This document shows, one piece after another, positions 1 to 7,878 of a stretch of 64,000 nt of DNA. The stretch spans positions 1-64,000 of the forward strand of contig CAJXNO010000016.1 in assembly GCA_913057205.1 (NCBI GenBank), read 5' to 3'. The notes under the pieces were generated by a model, which was given only the letters and a program-made list of their open reading frames with translations, did not search any database and was not told where the DNA came from. The DNA comes from an uncultured Flavobacteriales bacterium. Lineage in GTDB: Bacteria; Bacteroidota; Bacteroidia; Flavobacteriales_G; Salibacteraceae. Within the stretch, counting starts at the first letter, position 1; each line of letters begins with the position of its first letter. A program made the position numbers and the translations under genes.

Positions 1-183
1 GAACTTCGACTGGTGCTTCAAGAAGTAGGAGTAGAGCCGCGCGGGAAGCAAGCCGAGTTTCTTATCCAGCTCGATCTTGAGCTTGTTGGAAGAAACAAAG
101 GCGATCTCCATACCGCTGAAAAAAGCAGACAATACCAATGATCCAAGAATGGCAAAGGGAATCAGCAGATAAGAGGTTTCCAT
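1..183 (-). CDS. CNNM/CorC-family (hemolysin-like) transmembrane protein, N-terminal part only
   Basis: Reading the minus strand from an ATG at 183 gives METSYLLIPFAILGSLVLSAFF and then SGMEIAFVSSNKLKIELDKK. This is the start of a CNNM (DUF21) membrane domain: a hydrophobic segment followed by the family hallmark of a small-residue and Glu motif (SGxExAF). Members carry a CNNM membrane domain, tandem CBS domains and a CorC_HlyC domain, and are linked to divalent-cation transport. Only about 61 codons are visible because the gene runs off the window start. It is the last visible gene of the minus-strand block after lptC, a typical Bacteroidota neighbourhood. The family call is good; the substrate is unknown. 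Confidence 0.8.
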   Translation of the reverse strand, partial: METSYLLIPFAILGSLVLSAFFSGMEIAFVSSNKLKIELDKKLGLLPARLYSYFLKHQSKF

Positions 184-202
184 GGGCGGTCGCCGTTAGC
201 GA

Positions 203-406
203 TTAGTTGCGGTTTTCTTCGTCTCTTTCGAGGCGTTTGCGCGTCCAATAACGAAGATAATAAAGCGCAGCGGCGATCACAGGCATCATGAGGTTAATTC
301 CAGCTTGCGCCAAACCATATGCTCCGATGGTGTAGACCGCATATACGAAGGAAAGGATGGCTGCGATCAACCAGAATTTCTCCATGATCAAATGGTACTT
401 CTTCAT
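203..406 (-). CDS. Small two-helix membrane protein, function unknown
   Basis: This 67-residue protein has two hydrophobic stretches (about residues 10-30 and 34-52) and ends in a charged tail rich in Arg, Glu and Asn. Its start codon overlaps the end of the upstream LptC-like gene by 4 bp (ATGA type), which suggests translational coupling. A CNNM-like gene follows 20 bp downstream. I do not recognise a family. The tight packing between two conserved envelope genes is the main evidence that it is real; a role next to LPS transport is only inferred from position. Confidence 0.65.
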   Translation of the reverse strand: MKKYHLIMEKFWLIAAILSFVYAVYTIGAYGLAQAGINLMMPVIAAALYYLRYWTRKRLERDEENRN

Positions 407-1002
407 AGGTTCTCAGTTTCGTTTGATCCGTCTTCAGGCTCATCTTCATCTACCTTGATACGTCCTTTGATGTTCAGGATCTCATATTTAGAAAAGTCTT
501 GTTCGGCTTCCAGTCCATCGCCAAAGAGGATCTCCGTGGGGGTAGTGATCTTTACGAACTGGTCGGTAAAGATCTTGGCAGTGGATTTATCCCAGGTAAG
601 CAACTCGGTTTCGAGCATCTTGCCTTCACTGTCTTTCACGATCACACTGTCCATAGCTACCATCACTTCCCGCTCCGTGTAGTTGGTAGCGCGCTCTGCC
701 GTTACGGTGGAAGCTACTTCACCTTTGCCGTCAAAGGATATGACCTCTATACCCTGTGAGAACTGATCATACGGATCTTCCACATTAGGATAGCGATCGA
801 TTCTGCCCGCGGTGATCTTCATGGACGGACGATCGTCTACCGTATACGTGATGCTGCTGCCGGTGATCGTTTGAAGCGGAAGGTTGTCGTGCTGGGTTAC
901 TCGGTTTACCTCTTGGATGTCATTCTCACACCCAAAAAAAAGTATCCCGATCAGCAAGCTAACCGGGATAGTTTTTGTGGTATGCAAACGAAATGCTTTC
1001 AA
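403..1002 (-). CDS. lptC: LPS export ABC transporter periplasmic protein LptC, lipoprotein form
   Basis: This 199-residue protein starts with a positively charged N-terminus and a hydrophobic stretch ending in a lipobox-like LFFGC (Cys about residue 25), so it is probably a lipoprotein. The body has the pattern of the LptC/DUF1239 beta-jellyroll: repeated short strands such as SVIVKDSEGKMLETELLTWD, followed by an 'F..I.TPTEILFGDGLEAEQDFSKYEI' segment in which modified and unmodified strands alternate. LptC passes lipopolysaccharide from the inner-membrane LptBFG complex to LptA. The C-terminus is acidic. It directly abuts the TPR gene upstream and overlaps the small membrane gene downstream, consistent with one operon. 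Confidence 0.85.
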   Translation of the reverse strand: MKAFRLHTTKTIPVSLLIGILFFGCENDIQEVNRVTQHDNLPLQTITGSSITYTVDDRPSMKITAGRIDRYPNVEDPYDQFSQGIEVISFDGKGEVASTVTAERATNYTEREVMVAMDSVIVKDSEGKMLETELLTWDKSTAKIFTDQFVKITTPTEILFGDGLEAEQDFSKYEILNIKGRIKVDEDEPEDGSNETENL

Positions 1003-2322
1003 TTAATTGGCTCTGGTCCGAACGGTGGTTGTTTCACCGATCCAGCAATCAAATGTAAAGCTTGTGCCTTCATTGATGCCATGGAAGAAGCAATCTTCTT
1101 TCTTCGGGAATTGTCCAGAATAGGTGTTGATGCGCGCTTGCGCTACCTCTGCTACGCTAGGGTCAACCGACTTCGCACGAGCATACTTATCAACCGCAGC
1201 CCAGTAAGCCGCTCTGCTTGTACACTCATTGTCACCACACTCACCGCGACCTTTAGCGTACGCATCACCGATGATGATGTAAGCTTCGCCGTTGTTTGGA
1301 TTCATCGCCAAGAGCTGATTTGCTAAGCTCTTCGCTTTCACATAGCGGCCCAAAAGCAAGCTGGTGTTCGCTGCCTTTGTAAGGGCTTTGCCTTTTGTGT
1401 CGTCATCTTCCGCTTGCTCAGCTGCCTTGAGGTAGTATTCCAAAGCATTGCTCAGGTCCTTCTTCTTCGCATAACCATTGGCGATGGCGTATGCAGCCGT
1501 TGCGCTTGGTTCGATGGCGTAAAGGTTCACCGCTGCGTTCTGGTAGATGTCTTCATCGGTACAATCGCGCTTATCGAAGATCTTCAAGATCTGACGCAAC
1601 ACCTTCTCGTCGTTTGGCATGGCTTCCAACTTAGGACCGTAGATCTCAACAAGGTCTGGACACTCTGCCACAGAGCTGAACATCTTGTCGATGTTGTCCA
1701 TGGCTTGCTGATAAGCACCCTTCATACGGGCGTCTGTTTGGGTAGTCATATTGTGGTCAACCACTTCGCTGAGGCTGTTGTAAAAGTCAAAGAGTACCTG
1801 CTTTTCAACTTTGTCGTCCTTGTAAAGGTCATAAGCAGACTTGTACAAGTAGATGCTCGCACCGGGTTCCATCTCCAAACCTTGCAGCTCCAATGATTTA
1901 TTCAAGGCGTCATAGGCTGCTTGGTCATCTTTTCCATATTTCAGTAGGTCAGAGCCTTTACGTCCTAAGACATAACCTTCTTTGCCAAAGTGCTCGATAC
2001 GCTGATCATAAGCCCATGCAAGACTGTCAACATAAGCCTTCTTCTTGGCAGCATCTTTTTCTTCTTCGATCATGCTTTGGTAGATCTTGATGCCATTCAC
2101 CCAAAGTGATTCGGTTGCTTTCGGACAAACGGTGGCTGCTTCTCTCCATCCCTTGATGGCGTCGGCATAGTTGTCTTGTTTGAAGAATTCGATGTACAAC
2201 GATAGGTTTTGAACACAGGTCATGCTGTCTTCTTCGTTGGTGGTATACGTTCTTATCTGCTGGGCGTTCGTGAGGTGGGCGAACATTCCCACAGCAATCA
2301 GGCTCAATACAATTCGTCTCAT
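1003..2322 (-). CDS. Secreted tetratricopeptide-repeat protein
   Basis: The 439-residue protein has a Sec signal peptide (MRRIVLSLIAVGMFAHLTNA, cleavage likely before QQI). Several TPR-like helical pairs follow: residues about 45-75 (YIEFFKQDNYADAIKGWREA), 265-300 (AYAIANGYAKKKDLSNALEYYLKAA) and 305-350 (LLLGRYVKAKSLANQLLAMNP). TPR arrays are protein-binding scaffolds, so an assembly role at the envelope is possible but unproven. It follows the outer-membrane protein gene by 15 bp and directly precedes lptC. The same order (coaX, outer-membrane protein, TPR protein, lptC) is familiar in Bacteroidota, which supports a shared envelope role. Confidence 0.75.
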   Translation of the reverse strand: MRRIVLSLIAVGMFAHLTNAQQIRTYTTNEEDSMTCVQNLSLYIEFFKQDNYADAIKGWREAATVCPKATESLWVNGIKIYQSMIEEEKDAAKKKAYVDSLAWAYDQRIEHFGKEGYVLGRKGSDLLKYGKDDQAAYDALNKSLELQGLEMEPGASIYLYKSAYDLYKDDKVEKQVLFDFYNSLSEVVDHNMTTQTDARMKGAYQQAMDNIDKMFSSVAECPDLVEIYGPKLEAMPNDEKVLRQILKIFDKRDCTDEDIYQNAAVNLYAIEPSATAAYAIANGYAKKKDLSNALEYYLKAAEQAEDDDTKGKALTKAANTSLLLGRYVKAKSLANQLLAMNPNNGEAYIIIGDAYAKGRGECGDNECTSRAAYWAAVDKYARAKSVDPSVAEVAQARINTYSGQFPKKEDCFFHGINEGTSFTFDCWIGETTTVRTRAN

Positions 2323-2337
2323 TTCTATCGTGTTTTA

Positions 2338-3705
2338 CTAGTCATACTTACGTTTCGCGAACCAACGATCGTATTGGTTCGGGGTAAAGGCAAAGCCTAT
2401 GTACAGGTTGAAAAAGTTCTCTGCTACGGGAAGGCCTGCTCCTCCTCGTACTACATATTCAGTGCCAATATTCACCATGGAGGTAGAACGGGTTGCAATA
2501 ACCGGAATTCCAAGTCCAGCCGAAAGGCCAATTTGATTGGGTTGTGCGCCATTCACATTGAGGCGGGTTTGCTCAAAACTGAAACCTGCACGGTAACGAA
2601 CGATTCGCAGCAATTGTTTAAATGCAGTAGGGTCTGGGGTGTACTCTACACCAAAGGAGGCCCGGAAGGAATTGTTCAGGTTGGCGTTCACTCCATTGAT
2701 TTCCAATGCAGACCATTGACGACTGATCAGGTCAATGCCGATGTTCCATCGATTATCGTAGGTGAACCCGAATCCAAGTCCGAATCGCTGCGGTGCTGTA
2801 ATCGGTGATCCGCCGCTGCTCGTTTGGATTGTGTCTACCACCACAGGGTTGGATGGGTTGTTTACGAAGGTGTAGGCCGTTTGCCTAACGCTGCCGTTCA
2901 AGGTCATGGACGGCTTGTAGAATGCGCCTAATGAAAAACTCCCGAACACATCCTCTCCCTTATCATCCTTGAAATTGAGCTTTCGGGTATACAGCATTCC
3001 GATCTTCAAATCAAATGCACTCACTTCATTGCGATCTTCCCGATAAAGGTTGGTAGCTACGGTATTGGAATCAACTACCGTAATTCGATTCCGGTCGAAG
3101 AACCCGAAGATATATGAACCCGTGGCACCAATGCTCAGGGTATTGACCTTTCCAGAATCGGCGATAAGGTCATACGAGCCGGTGAGGAAGAAGTCATTCA
3201 CCCCACCTTCACCAACGAATTGGTATTCAACTAAGCCTAGTCCGTCTACCTGCTCGCGTGAGATGACTTCATAGCCTTGGCGGGAATAGGGACGTAAACC
3301 GAAACTCACCGCCGCGTTGCGTTTCTTCTTCGGTGAATTGATCACCGGAAAGGCGAGTGAGATGTTTTCAATCGAGAACAAGCTGTTGGCTTGTTGTTGT
3401 CCGCCTGCGTTAAGGAGTAAGAATTCATTGCGCAGATCCAAGTTGAAGGTTGGTCTGCTCACAAAAGTCTGGGTGGCTGGATTGACACCGTTGATGTTCA
3501 AGGTGCTCAACATGGCGATACCCGTATGCGAAACGCCAGCCATGGAAGCCATCGAACTGTTCGGTTCGTCTCCCAGGCCGTAAATGGAATAGGGCGATAG
3601 GGTGTTGAGCTGAGCTTGGGTGGTCGACACCATCGCGCACAACACCATAGCTGATAGGATCAGTATGCTAGTTTGACTGCGCAATGTGATGAAGTAAGAT
3701 TTCAT
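2338..3705 (-). CDS. Outer-membrane beta-barrel protein of unknown function
   Basis: From the ATG at 3705 the product begins MKSYFITLRSQTSILILSAM and carries a signal peptide ending in STTQAQ. A longer reading frame from 3765 would put about 20 extra residues before the signal peptide and lie deeper in coaX, so I prefer 3705. The mature protein starts LNTLSPYSIYGLGDEP and shows alternating hydrophobic and polar strands with a C-terminal barrel strand (NLYIGFAFTPNQYDRWF), resembling FadL/OmpP1-type barrels. The start overlaps the 3' end of coaX by 38 bp. Its cargo or partner cannot be read from the sequence. Confidence 0.75.
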   Translation of the reverse strand: MKSYFITLRSQTSILILSAMVLCAMVSTTQAQLNTLSPYSIYGLGDEPNSSMASMAGVSHTGIAMLSTLNINGVNPATQTFVSRPTFNLDLRNEFLLLNAGGQQQANSLFSIENISLAFPVINSPKKKRNAAVSFGLRPYSRQGYEVISREQVDGLGLVEYQFVGEGGVNDFFLTGSYDLIADSGKVNTLSIGATGSYIFGFFDRNRITVVDSNTVATNLYREDRNEVSAFDLKIGMLYTRKLNFKDDKGEDVFGSFSLGAFYKPSMTLNGSVRQTAYTFVNNPSNPVVVDTIQTSSGGSPITAPQRFGLGFGFTYDNRWNIGIDLISRQWSALEINGVNANLNNSFRASFGVEYTPDPTAFKQLLRIVRYRAGFSFEQTRLNVNGAQPNQIGLSAGLGIPVIATRSTSMVNIGTEYVVRGGAGLPVAENFFNLYIGFAFTPNQYDRWFAKRKYD

Positions 3706-4393
3706 TGATGCCTTCCAAAACCAAATTTGGGGCTGCAAAAATGGGATTTTCAACGTGTTGCTCAAAAGTGGATTGGTCTCCGCCTGTTAAAATAACTTTA
3801 AGTTCAGGGTAGCTTGTCTTGAAATGGGCAATGATGCCATTGATTTCTGCAACCATGCCGCGCCCTGCTCCAAAGAGCATGGAACCCGCGGTGTCTGTTC
3901 CGATGTAGGGAAGTTCTTTGTTTGCTTTCACCTCAGGTAAACGCTCTGTGAAGCGATGCATTGCCTTTAAGCGCATGGCGTATCCTGGAGCAATTCCTCC
4001 GCCTTTGAAATCGCCGTTTACCGTGAGATCGTAAGTGATGCACGTGCCAAGATCGATGGAAAGCACGGCTTGGTCTGGATACCTAGCTGATGCTGCAACC
4101 GCTCCGCAGAGTCGGTCAATTCCTAGGGATGCTGGTGTTGCATAGGAAAGCGTGATGGGGAGGGGACAGGTCTTGACATTATATGCAGGAACGCCCAAGA
4201 ACGGACTGGGAAGATCAAGATGCTCTGCGTTCACATTGGCAAATCCAATCACATCGGGCGGTGTTTCTTGGATCATCTGTTCGATGGCTTCATGTGTTTC
4301 GGCATGTTCAACACGCGTTATGCCTTGGATGGTTCTTCCCTCAAACCGCGCAATTTTAGACAGGGTATTTCCGATGTCGATGATCAGTTGCAA
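3668..4393 (-). CDS. coaX: Type III pantothenate kinase
   Basis: This 241-residue enzyme phosphorylates pantothenate, the first step of coenzyme A synthesis. It shows the ASKHA-fold phosphate motif DIGNT near the N-terminus (residues 6-10), then GIDRLCGAVAA and SIDLGTCITYD in the middle, and GGGIAPG downstream, all typical of CoaX. The start codon is TTG (4393). A promoter-like TAATTTTC on the minus strand (4398-4405) ends exactly 4 nt before it, which supports this start and a leaderless message. The following outer-membrane protein gene overlaps its 3' end. Confidence 0.92.
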   Translation of the reverse strand: MQLIIDIGNTLSKIARFEGRTIQGITRVEHAETHEAIEQMIQETPPDVIGFANVNAEHLDLPSPFLGVPAYNVKTCPLPITLSYATPASLGIDRLCGAVAASARYPDQAVLSIDLGTCITYDLTVNGDFKGGGIAPGYAMRLKAMHRFTERLPEVKANKELPYIGTDTAGSMLFGAGRGMVAEINGIIAHFKTSYPELKVILTGGDQSTFEQHVENPIFAAPNLVLEGINEILLHHIAQSN

Positions 4394-4409
4394 AACGGAA
4401 AATTAAATC

Positions 4410-4438
4410 TTGCTCATTTAAAGAAATTTCTACTTTTG
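4410..4438 (+). promoter_or_regulatory. Promoter of the tRNA-Phe gene (Bacteroidota type)
   Basis: A TTG at 4410-4412 and TACTTTTG at 4431-4438 are separated by 18 bp. TACTTTTG fits the Bacteroidota -7 consensus TAnnTTTG, and the spacing fits the -33/-7 arrangement. The mature tRNA begins 46 nt downstream. Confidence 0.6.
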
Positions 4439-4483
4439 CCGCCCTGCGATTTGCAAAGCAAGTACAAGGATACATAAAGCAGC

Positions 4484-4556
4484 GGTGCGGTAGCTCAGTT
4501 GGTAGAGCAAAGGACTGAAAATCCTTGTGTCGGGGGTTCGATTCCCTCCCGCACCA
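4484..4556 (+). tRNA. tRNA-Phe (GAA)
   Basis: A 73-nt cloverleaf is visible. The acceptor stem GGTGCGG (4484-4490) pairs with CCGCACC (4549-4555), with discriminator A at 4556. The D-arm includes TAGCTCAGTTGGTAGAGC. The anticodon stem AAGGA/TCCTT encloses the loop CTGAAAA with anticodon GAA at 4517-4519, which decodes Phe. The T-arm is GGGGGTTCGATTCCCTC. CCA is not encoded (the next bases are CTA). Confidence 0.97.
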
Positions 4557-4940
4557 CTAAAAAAAGGCGGACTCTTCTGGGCCGCCTTTTTTCGTGGTTT
4601 ACGGGAGGCAATCTCACGCCAGCGCGCCAAAGCCTTCGCACGGTCACGCTCAAGTCTCCACTAGAGAATTGCCGTCTCCCGCACCACAAGCTTGTGTTTC
4701 GATTCTCAGTCAATGGTTGTTTGATCTGACGCGGAATCAGTTCACATGCCAACGCACTAGAGTTCACCGCGTAGTCACGTTTAAGCTTTCATTTCAGACT
4801 TTTCATTCCCGCACTGTAAGAGAATAATCTCCCCCTTCGGGCCGCCTTTTTTCGTGGTATTCGGGAGGGAATCTCATGCCAGCGCACCGAGGGCCTCCGC
4901 ACAATCGCGCTCAAGTCTCCAATGAAGGCCTCAAACTTTG
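4551..4940 (+). repeat. Three degenerate tandem copies of a 130-bp unit beginning at the tRNA-Phe 3' end
   Basis: The tRNA-tail string GCACCAC at 4551 recurs at 4681 and, as GCACTG, at 4811, exactly 130 bp apart each time. Internal landmarks keep the same spacing: GTCACGCTCAAG at 4643 and GTCACGTTTAAG at 4773, and the terminator arm GGGCCGCCTTTTTTCGTGGT at 4579 and 4839 (260 bp). Copies 1 and 3 are close over about 80 bp; copy 2 is more diverged. This fills the gene-free stretch 4557-4961. I see no convincing open frame or second intact tRNA in it. Confidence 0.75.
4559..4592 (+). terminator. Intrinsic terminator of the tRNA-Phe transcript
   Basis: AAAAAGGCGG (4561-4570) can pair with CCGCCTTTTT (4582-4591) around a short spacer, followed by T residues, just after the tRNA. 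The right arm recurs at 4842-4852 inside the third copy of the 130-bp repeat, where the left arm is degraded. Confidence 0.75.
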
Positions 4941-4961
4941 TTTGAATGGAGTGGTAAAGGT

Positions 4962-7208
4962 TTACCGCATAAGTGTAATATGATCCTTAACCTCAATCCT
5001 AGGGAGGTCATCGCATATTGTGGTTGCCTCGATGATGAAGTAGTAGACCCCGGCTGCGGCTGGTTCGCCCGAAGGGAGAACTCCATCCCACTTGTGATTC
5101 AAGAAATTTGATTCAAACACCAATGCTCCCCAGCGATTGTAAACCCAAAAGCGATAATTTTCGATCAATCGCTGATCGATGTTCACCAGCCCTACCTGGT
5201 CGTTGATGCCGTCTTGGTTCGGAGTTAAGACGTTCGTGCTGATTGCACTTGGATCTTGCGGTAAATCATATTGCCTTACCTGTATGGTATCGCTAAACAA
5301 ACAACCAGCATTGTCCATGGTAGCCACATAGCTGCCGGTATCAGTAATTGCTAAGCTGTCTCCTACAGCGCCCGTTGACCAGTTGACGGTGCTCCAAAGG
5401 GTATCTGGCCGTAAGGTGATCCCCTCGCCTAAACAGATCAATTGATCTTCTCCTAGACTGAAGCGTGGCGTTGCCGCAACTTGTACTTCCAACGTATCGG
5501 TGAGCAAGCAGTTAAAGCTGCTGATGCTCACCACATATATACCCGCTTCGGTTACTTCAATCTCATTGCTCGTGCTTCCTGTGTTCCACAGATAATTCAG
5601 GTTCGTGTCACTTCCCGCACGGATGGTATCGCGAATTTGATCTACACCGCAGAACAGAAGGAATGATGCGTCGAATTGAAAGGATTCAATGTTCACAACC
5701 AGCGAGTCGGTGTCTGCACACCAAGCGTTTGACGCTACTACCCAAAGGCTGTCTGATACGCTCAATGCAATCTGTTGTTCCGTGTCACCTGTACTCCAAA
5801 GAAAGGAGGTAGCACCAGACGCAGCTATACCTACAAGGCTATCTTCACATAACACGGTATCATTAGCCCGGGTGATTGTTACTTCCCGAAAGAACACATC
5901 TGTTGTATCGCTGATAATGCAGTCAGTATTGCTGACGCTTGCCCAGTAGGTACCGCTCGTACTTACCGAAATAGACGGATTCGTGGAGCCTGTACTCCAC
6001 AAAATGTCATCGTCTCCTTGTTCAACGGAGAGGGTAACCGCGTCTTCACAGGTATTGAGTTGGTCAGGCAGATCAACGTACGAAAGGGTAACAGAAATGG
6101 AATCGGTATCTCGGCATACGTTGTTCTCGGCGATCAAGGTGTAGGTTCCTGATTGCTGAACCGATATGCTCTGAGTTGTGTCACCAAGACTCCAAAGGAA
6201 GGAAGTGGCGTTTGCTGGGCCATTCAAGACAAACACCGAATCGCAAATGCCGGTATCGTTCCCAAGTTCAAAACCAAAATCATTCGCATCCACGTAGAGG
6301 GTGTCGAAACTCGTATCGCACACGTATATTCTCCGAATAATGTAGGTCGCCGTGTCTTGAGGGTGTATCCAAGGATCGCCGACGGTACTGTCGCTCAGTC
6401 CAATTCCCGGCTGCCAGAGGTATTCGATCTGAGGACCACCGGCATTCAGCTGAATGGAGTCGACTCCGCAAAGCTGTAGAGAGTCGAGGTCGTTCACAAT
6501 GGCGTTTAACTCCGCTGGCATACACATGGTGTGTACGTTTACACCACCACCTGTGGTGCCAAGCACACCCCAGTGAACCAAGGTGTCGCCGTTGAATACA
6601 CTATCAATGAGGTCACCGATGTAGGATATCCGAAAGTCACAGTCGAAAAACACACTCAGTTCCGGAATCAAAGGGTCATAAACAATCCTGAGGTTATGCT
6701 GCTCTCCATCCTCAACATTTGGATTGGTGGAATTTGCTTGAATAGGACCTGCCAGTGCATTGGCCGATGTATGGTTGTTCAACCCGTCTTTGAAAATTCC
6801 GATATGGTCTTCAACTGGATCACCAAACTCCGCATTCTGCCATGTGTCTACTTCAATTCCAATCGCATTGCTACTAAAAGCAGAAGCACTGAAACCGATG
6901 GCTCCACCAGATGATCCGATAAGTGGAAAGGTGCTGATGTCGCCTTTTAGAACGAATGTGATACCGTCGGCACCGCCGTTGTTGTCCCCAAGGGTGATCG
7001 GAATCGTAAGGTCGAAAGGCTCATTCAGGTTCAGCGGCGTCTGCTCATAAACATATCCTCCTGAGAAGGTAACCAGTCCGGTCAATTGATAGCACCCGCT
7101 GCCCAAAGCAGTTGTGGTACCGCCAAAGGTGACTTGTGACGTAAGGTGGTTTGCCATGCCAATGAAAAGCAAAAAGAGTAAGGTGGTATGCGTTTTCTGC
7201 AAGGGCAT
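4962..7208 (-). CDS. Secreted lectin-domain protein with T9SS type B (CHU_C) sorting domain
   Basis: From the ATG at 7208 the protein begins with a signal peptide (MPLQKTHTTLLFLLFIGMAN). A longer frame from 7268 would start almost inside the terminator of the gene upstream, so 7208 is preferred. About residues 25-225 resemble an L-type bacterial lectin domain (GGYVYEQTPLNLNEPFDL, then DNNGGADGITFVL and AIGIEVDTWQNAEFGDP). Then come about six 70-residue Ig-like or PKD-like units, each with a W-S-T-G core and an 'SGTYxV' strand. The C-terminus (VLTPNQDGINDQVGLVNIDQ to DHITLMR) is a gliding-motility-associated CHU_C domain, the type B signal for type IX secretion. It is probably a cell-surface sugar-binding adhesin. 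Confidence 0.88.
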   Translation of the reverse strand: MPLQKTHTTLLFLLFIGMANHLTSQVTFGGTTTALGSGCYQLTGLVTFSGGYVYEQTPLNLNEPFDLTIPITLGDNNGGADGITFVLKGDISTFPLIGSSGGAIGFSASAFSSNAIGIEVDTWQNAEFGDPVEDHIGIFKDGLNNHTSANALAGPIQANSTNPNVEDGEQHNLRIVYDPLIPELSVFFDCDFRISYIGDLIDSVFNGDTLVHWGVLGTTGGGVNVHTMCMPAELNAIVNDLDSLQLCGVDSIQLNAGGPQIEYLWQPGIGLSDSTVGDPWIHPQDTATYIIRRIYVCDTSFDTLYVDANDFGFELGNDTGICDSVFVLNGPANATSFLWSLGDTTQSISVQQSGTYTLIAENNVCRDTDSISVTLSYVDLPDQLNTCEDAVTLSVEQGDDDILWSTGSTNPSISVSTSGTYWASVSNTDCIISDTTDVFFREVTITRANDTVLCEDSLVGIAASGATSFLWSTGDTEQQIALSVSDSLWVVASNAWCADTDSLVVNIESFQFDASFLLFCGVDQIRDTIRAGSDTNLNYLWNTGSTSNEIEVTEAGIYVVSISSFNCLLTDTLEVQVAATPRFSLGEDQLICLGEGITLRPDTLWSTVNWSTGAVGDSLAITDTGSYVATMDNAGCLFSDTIQVRQYDLPQDPSAISTNVLTPNQDGINDQVGLVNIDQRLIENYRFWVYNRWGALVFESNFLNHKWDGVLPSGEPAAAGVYYFIIEATTICDDLPRIEVKDHITLMR

Positions 7209-7276
7209 CTCCCTCAAAGCTAGGGAATTATTGAGGTGAAGGCGAAACATTGATATGTCTTGCCACACTATGGAAT

Positions 7277-7300
7277 CAAAAAACGCCCCGAAGGGCGTTT
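7277..7300 (-). terminator. Intrinsic terminator after the 7323-7781 gene
   Basis: AAACGCCC (7281-7288) and GGGCGTTT (7293-7300) form an 8-bp stem with a CGAA loop. On the minus strand it is followed by a run of T. It lies just downstream of the 152-residue secreted protein gene. Confidence 0.8.
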
Positions 7301-7322
7301 GTAAATAAGGTCTTTCTAGTGC

Positions 7323-7781
7323 CTAGTTCACAGGGCGTCGGAAGATGTAGCGGGTGATGAAGAGTCCATTTCCATCGTCTCCACCGGCATCGCTTTCCAC
7401 GCCGCTGGTTACCGAGAAGAGCTCCCATCCGTCAGACGACATCTTCGTGAGCATCGAGCTCAGTACTGCATCGTTGGAAGCGATGTTCTGGAAGTTGATC
7501 CCAATCGCAGAGTAGAAGTTCAATAGCTTGGTTTCTTCCAGCTCGTCGATGCGGATGTCTTTTCTGCGCACTTTTCCTTGGTCTGAGTCGGTACCGGCTG
7601 TACGTTCTGTTGTGAAGTCTTCGTAGTTGACCTCCTCACCACTTACAAGCAACCTTGAACGTCCGAGTCCCATAGGAACAATGGATTCAATGGATGAAAC
7701 GACGAGGAATTGATACTGTTGTTGTGCCATGATGTCCATCCCGAACATCAAGAGCATAGAAGTGAGGATGAGTTTTTTCAT
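7323..7781 (-). CDS. Small secreted protein of unknown function
   Basis: This 152-residue protein has a clear signal peptide (MKKLILTSMLLMFGMDIMAQ). The mature part starts QQYQFLVVSSIESIVPMGLG and includes a charged middle region (TERTAGTDSDQGKVRRKDIR). The C-terminal segment MLTKMSSDGWELFSVTSGVE has the 'L..M...GWELVSV' pattern seen in DUF4177-like small domains. A TAnnTTTG box (minus strand, about 7797-7804) lies about 16 nt upstream, and a strong terminator follows, so it is probably a single-gene transcript. No enzymatic motif is visible. Confidence 0.7.
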   Translation of the reverse strand: MKKLILTSMLLMFGMDIMAQQQYQFLVVSSIESIVPMGLGRSRLLVSGEEVNYEDFTTERTAGTDSDQGKVRRKDIRIDELEETKLLNFYSAIGINFQNIASNDAVLSSMLTKMSSDGWELFSVTSGVESDAGGDDGNGLFITRYIFRRPVN

Positions 7782-7866
7782 AATGAAGCGTTTGAGTCAA
7801 AAGTAGTGCCAGAATGACAAAACTGATTGACCAAGTTTGGGAAACCGTCTTTTCGAGGCTTAACGG

Positions 7867-7874
7867 TACTTTTG
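7867..7874 (+). promoter_or_regulatory. -7 promoter box directly before the sensor kinase start codon
   Basis: TACTTTTG matches TAnnTTTG. It ends 4 nt before the ATG at 7879, so the transcript would start at or next to the start codon. A TTTG lies at 7836-7839, but the 27-bp spacing is longer than usual. Confidence 0.5.
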
Positions 7875-7878
7875 CTCC

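Noticed and set aside
3706-3765. Longer start for the outer-membrane protein
   Set aside because: The signal peptide begins at 3705; the extension would bury it and deepen the overlap with coaX.
4499-4729. Open frame crossing tRNA-Phe and the 130-bp repeats
   Set aside because: It runs through the tRNA gene and terminator; its residues are only translated repeat sequence.
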